This document shows positions 50,761 through 59,755 of a stretch of 64,000 bases of DNA, piece after piece. The translations under genes were made by a program, and so were the position numbers. The notes below the pieces were generated by a model. The model searched no databases, was not told where the DNA came from, and saw nothing but the letters and a program-made list of their open reading frames with translations. The stretch is from Carposina sasakii. Taxonomy: Eukaryota > Arthropoda > Insecta > Lepidoptera > Carposinidae. Each line of letters opens with the position of its first letter. Within the stretch, counting starts at the first letter, position 1. Where the stretch lies: positions 310,001 to 374,000 of the forward strand of contig CP053161.1 of assembly GCA_014607495.2 (NCBI GenBank), given 5' to 3'.

Positions 50761-50885
50761 TTGAAAAATATTACGTAAAGTGGATTGTTCAGTTTCACAT
50801 TGGGAACAGTGGCTGTGCAATTCAGTTAGATGTATGTCCTACATAATATACAACGGGACACAACATGACGGCAAAGATCGGCTAT
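50729..50885 (+). other. 5' exon (leader) of the FGF gene, ending in the first two bases of the start codon
   Basis: The 3' boundary is a consensus donor (GCTAT then GTAAGT at 50,886). The 5' end is uncertain and is placed here at the first TCAGT initiator word. In the frame that continues into the FGF domain, a TGA at 50,866-50,868 closes the leader. It is followed by five sense codons and the dinucleotide AT, so splicing to the G at 52,936 makes an ATG. The exon also holds three upstream ATGs in the three frames at 50,830, 50,834 and 50,865. The exon call rests on the donor, the frame logic and the promoter-like sequence upstream; no transcript evidence is available. Confidence 0.5.
50830..50868 (+). 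other. Upstream open reading frame 1 in the FGF leader
   Basis: A 12-codon frame runs from ATG at 50,830 to TGA at 50,866-50,868. It overlaps two other upstream starts: ATG at 50,834, whose frame would cross the splice and stop at 52,977-52,979, and ATG at 50,865, whose frame stays open through both downstream exons. Such a cluster usually lowers initiation at the main start codon. Whether the mature mRNA contains all three depends on the unmapped transcription start. Confidence 0.4.
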
Positions 50886-52935
50886 GTAAGTTCTTTTTAT
50901 TTATCCATAATAAAAATACATGATTACTTTTCTCTAGCAATAAATAGAAAAAAATATTTTCTTAATATTTTTTTCCTAATTGTATTTAGTAACTACGTAG
51001 TCCGCGCTACGTAGCCGTTGCTACTTAAATAGTAATTAAATAAAAATAATGATATTATATACCCAGTAACACAATATACATCATTTTTATCTATAATTTC
51101 ACGTGGCGCGTTATCCCAGGTTATATTACGTATGAGTGTTTATTAATGGAATATTTAAAGATACTTCTGTTATTATCGCTGAAGATTTTATAGTGATTAG
51201 ATAAATATCAATATACACTTTAATCGCCGCTACTACATAATAAATTGTTTCCATATCATATAATTATGTACCAGATAAATGAATAAAAAAATATTTTCTT
51301 AACGAGAATCCAATATTAATCTGATAGTGAAAGAAGTTAGAAATCATGATTTTAGAAAACGAGTAAGAAAAAATCGTAATGTCGTGTGCGTGTGCCTAGC
51401 AATAAAAATAGTGGACTTACACATCACTAAATATATTTTTTAACTTTCAAGAAGTTTAAGTCTGTTCTTACCTTAAGACACAATGTTATTTGTTGAAAAA
51501 TTGTCATAAAATTATCTACATACTTTAAACCATTAAAAATGATACGGATGCACGAAATAGGTACATCTTGCTACTACTAAAAAACTAACTAAAAAGTTTG
51601 TGACAAGTACATAGATAAATAATTTTAAGGTTTAGTTAATCGAACGTTCTGACTAAGTAAGTAAAAAACTTAATTAATATTTTTCAACGCTTCCTTTCAA
51701 TTACACCTCTTTATTTATACATGAATTCTTTTGTCAGAATTACTTTTCTATATTTGTTTGACAAACATATTGTAATACTTTAAAACAGGCTTATAAAGCA
51801 CACTTGAACTATGACGATTTTATTATTAAATACCTAACCAGTTAATAAATCATTACTATTAACAGTACGAATTAGGATGTCATTTGAATAAAAAATCCAT
51901 AACAACTTGTCTTAAATTGAGTTATTGTCGATAAATCTATCGCCATGTAGTTTCGTTTCGCACATGTTTTACCTTGTCTCTGTCCACGAGCAGGATATCA
52001 TTATTTTGGTTTGAGGTCTTTATTATAAGGATTTATATTCAAACTTTACCTAATTTATGTACCAGTTTGATGTTATAACGTAATTTTGACAGTTTGTATG
52101 GTATCAGGATCAAATCAAACAACTTTATCAATATCAATCCAACGTGAAAAGTCTAAATCTACGCTACGTTGTTATCCTCGATTATGGCGTCTTTTTCCTT
52201 TTGAAATAAATCAAAAGATTTAAAAAAAGATAGCATATACATATAATGCAGTTGGTGCAAACCTTTAAACTTCTCACAGACAAAATCAGACCGCTCTACA
52301 AACTTGCTACAGCGAAATCGTAGTCGCTTGAAATCGTAGCAGTCTCCTTTTCTGCAAGCTTTGTTACTACAACTTTATAATAGTTCAGTTTTTTTTTAGT
52401 AATAGTATTACCGATACCGCTCGATTTATTTAATTTGTTGAGATGTTTATATTTTGTGTAAATGTTTTTTTTTTATTATTGGAGTTGATATATAAAATTC
52501 TGATTAAGTATACTTAGACAATGTATCTTATCGTGGGTAGGTACTCGTACACGTGTGTTTTCGTAGTTGTAAAAACTTTTCTATTTTTGTGCGATTGTAA
52601 CTTTCAGTGTAAAAAAATATTATACACAAATAAATGGGGATGTTCAGATTATGGTGTTTTAGATGTCTCAAATAGCAATCATTTGAGACTCAACTTAGGT
52701 ACACACGAGGATAATAATAAAATATTTAATTTAAACTGAAAAAAACAGACATATTTTAATGAAAAACTTTAAAATTAAATTTTCACCAACTACCTTAGAA
52801 TAATCTGTTTCATGGGTATGGATACGGGCATAGAGGAATATCTATGATACGGGTATGGGTTTAACATTCAACCCGCCTCCTAACATTAATTTCCAATAAG
52901 TAAGTAAATGTAATAAGTATTTTTTTTTGTTCTAG
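50886..52935 (+). other. Intron 1 of the FGF gene
   Basis: The intron has a GTAAGT donor and a pyrimidine-rich acceptor (a run of T, then GTTCTAG at 52,929-52,935). It is about 2.05 kb, AT-rich, and contains no repeat family shared with the rest of the window that I could see. It interrupts the proposed start codon between its second and third base. Confidence 0.55.
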
Positions 52936-52981
52936 GTTACCACAGCTTGCCGTCTCTGCGAAGATATTGTGCCTCCTGATG
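52936..52981 (+). CDS. FGF gene, 46-nt exon: start codon and first half of signal peptide
   Basis: This small exon lies between a strong acceptor (T-rich tract and TAG) and a consensus donor (G, then GTGAGT at 52,982). Read in the frame that joins the downstream FGF exon, its first base completes an ATG begun in the leader, and it encodes MLPQLAVSAKILCLLM. It ends in phase 0. Together with the next exon this gives a classical signal peptide: a basic residue (K10), then a hydrophobic core from I11 to L23. The next in-frame methionine, M16, could also start translation but would cut the signal peptide short. An alternative frame of the same 46 nt reads VTTACRLCEDIVPPD and continues from the upstream ATG at 50,865. 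It leads into an arginine- and proline-rich, non-FGF reading of the next exon, so I prefer the first frame. Confidence 0.6.
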
Positions 52982-53171
52982 GTGAGTACCTCGTGGTTAT
53001 CCAATATTCAGAGATAGTTGTTTTAACTGTATGTTAAGCTTACTATTAGTTACGGCTTGTTGACGTATTTTAATATCAAACAAAATATCATAAACAAATA
53101 GACTGATCAAGACATTCATTGTTTCAATTTGTATGAAGAAAAACATAGAGGAGTCTAGAAACCTTATCTAT

Positions 53172-53550
53172 ACAGGATGTTTTTTCGTTGCCACCCTTAA
53201 CGAAGGGTACGTACTCTATACATCAAATAAAGTAAGTTTATGCCAAAAAAATGCTGGGAAATGATGTAAACTAAAAAAAAAATCTAATTACTTGATCGGG
53301 CGAAATTTATAGTGTCCAGTGTTTATGGTAGTTTTTTCATAGACAGATATTAATTATTTCTCGTGAAAAAAACTTGCTACACGCGTCAATGTGCATATAT
53401 GCAGAAAAACGCAGTCAATTTACTCAACTTTGGACCCTAATATTTTGAAAACCAGACACTTCCCAGGTATGCTTCCATGGAGAAAAATGATCGTGATGAT
53501 GAGGAGATTCCGTAGTTTTCGGGAACGTTGACGACCAAAAATCACCCTGT
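53172..53550 (+). mobile_element. TATA-flanked MITE, copy 3 (in FGF intron 2)
   Basis: It begins ACAGGATGTTTTTTCGTTGC and ends ACGACCAAAAATCACCCTGT, with TATA on both sides. It is the best preserved of the four copies. It lies about 190 bp downstream of the FGF 46-nt exon. Confidence 0.8.
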
Positions 53551-53930
53551 ATATTAACACGTGGAGTGACAAACTTTGTACTGCTTTTTTTTATTAAAAA
53601 TTTTATTGGGCTAATAATTAACACTATTTACATTATATTAGCGGTTGTATAGAAATTAAACGTAACCAAAATATTGCGTCCAACGCTTACTATTTAAAAT
53701 AAATAGATAGCTGCTATGTAAAAAACCGGGTAGTACAATCCATACATACAAAATATACTACATTTATCACTAAAGGTTAACATACACATAAACCCCGGTA
53801 TATGGACATTAAACTTTTGTTATTTACTAAGACATTTTTATTTGTGTTTTATTTAATTAAAACGTTCCGATTACATTATCTACTAAAATCCCTGGAAAAC
53901 GTCAATTATTTTTCTGAAGCTTATAGATAT

Positions 53931-54135
53931 CGTCGTCGTCAGCCTACTGCAGTCCACTGCTGGACGTAGGTCTCCCCCAGAGCTTGCCCACCAGGCTACT
54001 GCCAGGGGGGGTTTTTGTCCATAGTCACTACGCTGGGCGGGCGGGTTGGTGACCGCAGTCAGATTTTTTGGACTATGTTGTCAAATTCTACAACGGGGTG
54101 GTACAAATTCTACTCTGCCGGCACCACGCGGCTGG
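53931..54135 (+). mobile_element. SINE copy with 9-bp target-site duplication and internal deletion
   Basis: Direct repeats TATAGATAT lie at 53,922-53,930 and 54,136-54,144. The head CAGTCCACTGCTGGACGTAG and the end CGGCACCACGCGG match the 20,305 copy. The GGAGGCGCTGCTGCC block is missing. It lies in FGF intron 2. Confidence 0.75.
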
Positions 54136-54306
54136 TATAGATATACTATAGGTTTTATTTGTGACGATAACCACGTTATAATAAAATGTACCGATGACCT
54201 GTTGTTTATTTTACTAGATATACATGTATACTTCAACTACTATAATAAAAAAACTTCAAAGCATAAGTATAAACTAGTATTAATTATTAATATTATAGCC
54301 AAAGTC

Positions 54307-54515
54307 CACTAGGGACGCCCACGACTTCGCCTGCATGGTCTGCAGAAAAAAACAAAATGTCGAAATTAGACGGGATAAAAATATTTTCCCGGGATAAAAA
54401 GTAGTCTATCCAGGGTGTCAGCCGTTGTTACGTGAAAGAGTAAACATCCATCCATCCATCCATCCATACTAGTAGGTACTTACAAACTTTCGCGTTTATA
54501 ATATTAAGTAAGATA
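54307..54515 (+). mobile_element. Lepidopteran repeat, copy in FGF intron 2
   Basis: ACTAGGGACGCCCACGACTT, CATGGTCTGCAG, TTCCCGGGATAAAAAGTAG, a CATC simple stretch and ACTTTCGCGTTTATAATATT are present in order, with an internal deletion. Confidence 0.6.
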
Positions 54516-56187
54516 TGACTTATGTGAAAAAATAAAACGGAATAATCGAAATTAAATAAAAAAAACGTAAAATGTATGTAATTGTGTTTATATAACAGGC
54601 ACAACACCCAATCCGGCTACACTAATTAATAAGCAATCAACCTTAAATGTATCACTACAAAGTTTTCATCCACTTACTATCCATAGAACAAATAAGGTTG
54701 TGGCTAATGGGTGATTCTACACGAATCCCATTATGAGATGACAGTACTTACATCCTATCATTTGCTGAGATTACATGCGGGGACACGCTCTGATGAAGAA
54801 ATTTCTTATTGAATAGCTCACATTACCAGTTTTCAAAATAAATTTACTATAGAATTAAGCTGTGTATTGCGGAAAAGTTATAAACGAGTAAATATAAGAG
54901 AGTTGTTTTTATGTGACTGGTCATATCCATTATCTACTTATTGAGTGCCCGAAATTCCCGACCCATTACTTACAGTCAATTTCTATAACTGATCTTGAGG
55001 GATTTTTTGCATATCACAGATTTAATCTTCAATTGTTTTCATACAAAATTTCAAATTAGGAATAAAAAAATCCGAGATTCTTTTTGATTTGATTATTGAA
55101 ATTGGCCGGTAGTAATTTCACTTTGCCAAAAGTTCAAAGCTGTTTAATATTGCAAAATTAGCCATGAAACTAAAATCGCGGAACGAAACAAGGTTTGATC
55201 AAAAATATCTCTTAACCGGTTCGGTATGATTCTCGGGATCGCATTCGTAGCAAATTCATGACGTCACATACTACGGAACTGTAATAACGATGATATAGTG
55301 CAATTAATACAAAAGTAACACATGTCTTAATTGATATGGGAACATTAAAATGTAAACCAGAACAAGATAACGGGAACCGGCTAGATGGGGATTATGGAGG
55401 ACTTTAACTGATATTGACTAGAGGAAACCGAGCAAAAGCTGGACGAACTTGTGGCAGATAGAATTGAAGAAATGATGATGACATCGACGATTCCCACAAA
55501 CACTCTAATACTCGTATTCCCATCCATTCAAAGTAATAGGTATTATATTATGTATGACAAATTCAATCATTATCAGTAAGTTAAAGTTTACGTATTGTAA
55601 TACAAAAAATTTACAAAACCAAATTACAGAGATAAACTTTGATGAACCTGTACGAATTTTCACAAAATTTGATAACAAAATCACTTAATCTTCGGAAAGA
55701 CAACAGCCTTTTCATAGTCCAAGAGATCACGAAGAACAACTAAAAATATATTCGTCCAAACACAAGAAACAAACTAACATAAATAATATTAGAACTTCTT
55801 CAGTATCTTCATTAGAAACGCGACTAAATCGTAGAGACAATATTACAAAGGACACTAAATTATTAAAATACAAACAAAGTCGGCATGGAACAGAAGCGTC
55901 GTCATGAAAATAACTAAAATATGTATTTTCAGTAACTACAGCCGTAAGTTGTGCTATTTCATTATATTGTTGAGTTTCTTAGGCTTCCTGTTAGAAAATG
56001 AACTTTCTTTCCTTTTTAATGTTAGTAAGTTTAATGAAGTACTTATAAATAATATAAATAGTATCTTATATAATCTGAACACTATTAGTGCAAAATACTT
56101 AATTAGGCCAGCCTGTCCATTATCATTTTAAAACAAAACCGTTTAATTGATCTTGATGTTTTGTATACTTACAGACACAGAATTATA

Positions 56188-56615
56188 ATTCACTATGGGT
56201 GCGCCCACCACCGGGCCCTACACCCTCCACTGACCCTCGGATCTGATAACTCATAATTGCGACAACAGGCACTTGCACTAACTACAATCGCCATGAGAAA
56301 CCAGACCCGAGCACCTAGCATGCAAGACGATACATTGCACTATTCCGAAATCAAAAACTAGATAAATAATCTACATATGTTTCGCCAACAACCGTGGCAT
56401 CCTCAGGATTATAGAAATTAGTAAACCACTAATTATTATGAACCTCTAAAACCCAACACATTACTTACACAGAATTAGCTAGAGCTAGGTGCTCGGGTCT
56501 GGTTTCTCATGGCGATTGTAGTTAGTGCAAGTGCCTGTTGTCGCAATTATGAGTTATCAGATCTGAGGGTCAGTGGAGGGTGTAGGGCCCGGTGGTGGGC
56601 GCACCCATAGTGAAT
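56188..56615. repeat. Long inverted repeat of a dispersed element, arms of 132 bp
   Basis: The left arm 56,188-56,319 and right arm 56,484-56,615 are complements with about one mismatch over 132 bp (ATTCACTATGGGTGCGCCCA inward, CACCGGGCCCTACACCCTCC, GACCCTCGGATCTGATAACT). The 164-bp spacer continues the element in one orientation (ATGTTTCGCCAACAACCGTG). A single, diverged copy lies at 37,985-38,210. It is in FGF intron 2. Confidence 0.75.
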
Positions 56616-56790
56616 GTTTGAACTTCCGAATTGTAACGCCTAATACAATTTCATTTACAGAATTATAAGTTATAATTACATACGAAAGTTAAAATGATAT
56701 GTACGTACAATGATAACAGAGGGCTATAGTTTTTTTTTTCGAAAATAAAGCTATCTGTAGTCCTCGTGGATATTAACGTTCGTATTCTTA

Positions 56791-56903
56791 CATACATACA
56801 TAAAAATCACGCCTTTTTCCCAGGAGGGGTAGGCAGAGATCACGGATCTCCGTTTGCTACGATCCTGACACACCTCTTTCGCTTCATCTACTTTCATTAT
56901 TTC
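56791..56903 (-). mobile_element. LINE 3' end insertion with perfect 21-bp target-site duplication
   Basis: The sequence is the minus-strand counterpart of the LINE end at 41,935-42,127: TACATACATA tail, AATCACGCC, GGGGTAGGCAGAGATCACGG, then GATCCTGACACACC. It is flanked by identical 21-bp direct repeats at 56,770-56,790 and 56,904-56,924. The insertion is very short (about 113 bp), so it is either a strongly 5'-truncated LINE or a SINE using that tail. It lies inside intron 2 of the FGF gene. Confidence 0.7.
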
Positions 56904-57750
56904 ATATTAACGTTCGTATTCTTAGTGGTAATTTTTCCCTTGAGTGCACTCTTTTGAGAGATGGTAGTAGGTATTTTGTTTTGTTTGACAACAGATAAAA
57001 GTTTTAGTTAGCGCAAATTGTTTGCTCAGTAGTCAAGCCTACTATTAGTCAGAAAGGTCACAGTATTTTTGACAAATTTTTACTTATGGTATGCTTAACT
57101 ACTAATCAAACAATTCGCCCTTGGTCACCCATTTATTTTATGGAAGTGAGCATACAAGAGATGATTATTGGCAAGACGATCTAAACATAACATAATTTGT
57201 TGAAAATAAATCATTAGCCATGGCTCGCGTCCTTGCAATGCACACTTGACTGCAGATGTCGATACTGAATGCATTTCAAAGCTCGCATTCACTTCCAGAT
57301 TAGTAAACGATGAATATTTCAAATTATTGAGACGAAGTATTGTATTGCTTGGTAAAATGACTAGGGGGTTTCCCATGGAGACTTAAAGCCGATTTTTGTA
57401 GAGCATCAATGATAGATAGGTTACCCCATGAATAGGTCAAAGAAAAACTAAGAATGACCAAATAGACTAATAGAACAGAATTATATACCTAGGTAAGACA
57501 ATTTTGATTTACAGACAGGGTAATACCAACTTTATATCTGACTTGATTCCCTCTTCCTCTTGTCCACTTGTTAGTTCCTTTTTATTCTGTTCATTATTCT
57601 TTCTTTCTTTATTCTTTACTGTACACAGAAAATATATAACATAGATAATGTACATTATGTTGTAAGAACAAATATTTTGTGGATACCGACACGACTCTAT
57701 ATGTGGACATTGTTGCAGTGTCTAGAGTATTACTTAACACAAATAATACG

Positions 57751-57960
57751 TTATCTTCCGAAAACAATAGTTACGTAGTGGTTATCGCGGCGTGGCGCGC
57801 GTGTGGCCATTTTTAATCCCATCAGTGGTCTTCTGATAATAGCTTGATATACTGATTCCAGCTTATCAGGGCCTGTGTCAGCGTCGCCAGTGTCTACGTA
57901 GCGAACATGTACTTTGACACAGCTGTTAGGCAGTGATCGAGTTACCACTTACCTCCGCCT
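57751..57960 (-). other. GC-richer patch with an open frame inside FGF intron 2
   Basis: The base composition is markedly richer in G+C than the flanks. A 65-codon frame on the minus strand reads MVTRSLPNSCVKVHVRYV onward without stops. A minus-strand GTAAGT follows CGGAG at about 57,947-57,957, like a splice donor, but it would place the open frame in the intron rather than the exon. No protein family is recognised. It could be an exapted element, an enhancer or a fragment of a processed gene. Confidence 0.15.
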
Positions 57961-58303
57961 GACTAGAAACGCTTGATTCTTAGTAGACGGTCATTTTTCT
58001 TGAGAGATTAGTTATAACACCAAATTATTGTCGATAACATAACATCTACTTGAAAATATTTATGTCCAAGGTCTAGAAATTAAGGGTTATTAAACAGGCT
58101 TCAAATTAATTTATCATTGTGCAATCATAGACACAAGGCAAAGTTAAGTTCCGGTGCATAATTATCAAAGAAAATATTATATGTAAATCAAACCATATTT
58201 CAAATAGGTAGGTAAATGTTGAAGTGAAATATATATTTTATAACTGAATATTATATAATTTACATAATATTCTCGTACAATATAAAAACAGGTGGTTTTA
58301 ATG

Positions 58304-58420
58304 ATACATACATACATACATTTAATCACGCCTTTATCCCTTACGGAGTGGGCAGAGCAGCAAGGGCCGATAGGACCACATGGTGCCTTTCTGACCAATT
58401 TTAAGGGTATATAGTTGAAA
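58304..58420 (-). mobile_element. SINE-like element (same family), 3' part only
   Basis: The tail (ATACATACATACATAC), AATCACGCCTTTATCCCTTA and AAGGGCCGATAGGACCACAT are present. The copy stops soon after AAGGGTATATAGTTGA, so only the last 115 bp or so of the element are retained. It lies in FGF intron 2. Confidence 0.65.
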
Positions 58421-58437
58421 GGATACCGTCGCTCAAG

Positions 58438-58471
58438 TAAATTTGAATATATTGGAATATATTCAAATTTA
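58438..58471. repeat. Perfect 16-bp inverted repeat with 2-nt spacer
   Basis: TAAATTTGAATATATT at 58,438-58,453, the spacer GG, then its exact complement at 58,456-58,471. It directly follows the truncated SINE-like copy at 58,304-58,420. Confidence 0.8.
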
Positions 58472-58942
58472 GATTAGATCTGGTAGCCGACATACTTTTG
58501 TTCTATTAACAATATCGGTACAATATGAACGTTCATACAGAAAATACACACCAATAAGCAAATAGTTATACCGCAGATAGTCGGTCTATATACAATTAGG
58601 TACAACGGACAAAAGTGTTTTAACTACATACAATTTTTCTGCATAATTTCAGTCGTGATCACGCCCCCAGTATCTCTATGAGAGCGCTGCATATTATTTT
58701 GAAGTGTAAGTTCATATTATATATCTGTCTTATCTCGTTCAAGCTGAATGCGTTAATTATTAACGTGCGATTACATATCTACTGAAACTATATGGATTAA
58801 GTGTATTGGAAATTTTCATGGTACTTGATTGTAAGCGTTTCCGTGTTTGCAAAGCTTTCATGGAAAAGCTTTATTATTCAATAAACACGGTTAGTTGAAA
58901 AATAATATCTCTTTGTTATGCAATGTATAGGTATGTATATCT

Positions 58943-59466
58943 ATACTAGTGGACGCCCGCGACTCCGTCCGCGTGGACTGCAGAATAAACAAAATGTCGA
59001 AATTATCCGGGATAAAAATATTTTCCCAGGATAAAAAGTAGCCTATGTATTTTTACGTGGAAGAGTAACAAATAACCATCCATACTTACAAACTTTCACG
59101 TATACAGGTGATTTTTGGTCGTCAACGTTCCCGAAAACTACGGAATCTCGTCATCATCACGATCATTTTTCTCCATGGAAGCATACCTGGGAAGTGTCTG
59201 ATTTCCAAAATATTAGGGTCCAAAGTTGAGTAAATAGACTGCGTTTTTCTGCGTGTAGCAAGATTTTTTCACGAGAAATAATTAATATCTGTCTATGAAA
59301 AAACTAGCATAAATACTGGACACTATAAATTTCGCCTGATCAATTTTCAAAAAAATTTACATCGTTTCCCAGCATTTTTTTGGTATAAACTTACTTTATT
59401 TGATGTACGTACCCTTCGATAAGGGTGGCAACGAGAAAACACCCTGTATAATATTAATAGGATGAT
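58943..59466 (+). mobile_element. Lepidopteran repeat, copy split by a TATA-flanked MITE
   Basis: Head ACTAGTGGACGCCCGCGACT, GTCCGCGTGGACTGCAG, and TCCCAGGATAAAAAGTAGCC lead to ACTTTCACG at 59,100. After the 344-bp insert the tail resumes as AATATTAATAGGATG at about 59,450. The two parts add up to one normal copy. Confidence 0.7.
59104..59447 (-). mobile_element. TATA-flanked MITE, copy 4, nested in an older repeat
   Basis: It begins ACAGGTGATTTTTGGTCGTC and ends GAGAAAACACCCTGT. It interrupts the repeat at 58,943, whose tail reads AACTTTCACG before the insert and AATATTAATAGGATG after it. The uninterrupted tails at 46,692 and 29,430 read through this point (TTTATAATATTAGTAGG), which shows TATA as the target. 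Confidence 0.8.
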
Positions 59467-59481
59467 AGTACCTTTACATTA

Positions 59482-59605
59482 GTAGTGGTTCCCTCCATGG
59501 ACCCCCAGGGGTCCACAGGAGACTCGGTGGGGGTCTATGATTGAAAAAATGTTCACAATTCATTTGTATGTGGTTCTGTAGGGGGTGTTATCAATTTGTT
59601 GGAAC
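59482..59605 (+). mobile_element. Possible hAT-type element end
   Basis: AGTGGTTCCCTCCATGGACC followed by CCCAGGGGTCCACAGG resembles hAT ends, which usually begin CAGTGGTTC. A weak reverse match (TTGGAACCTCC) lies near 59,598. No target duplication was found. Confidence 0.3.
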
Positions 59606-59607
59606 CT

Positions 59608-59755
59608 CCGATCTAGAGAAAGGTCAAGTCAAGTAAACCGACGAGCGTGCATGAAGAATATCATGAAAGTAGATAAAGAGTAAGGGGTTTGCCAGGAAAA
59701 AGTTAGCAAATGAAGGTCCGTGATATCTGCTTTCTCTCCGGCAAAAAGGATTCTT
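59608..59755 (+). mobile_element. LINE 3' end remnant
   Basis: It matches the copy at 41,935-42,127 through GATCTAGAGAAAGGTCAAG, GTGCATGAAGAATATCATG and GAAGGTCCGTGATATCTGC. The ORF end is broken by small deletions, and the tail is lost. Confidence 0.5.

Noticed and set aside
56188..56615. Possible CRISPR-like repeats
   Set aside because: The repeats are inverted, long and only two in number, in a eukaryotic intron; this is a foldback of a dispersed element.
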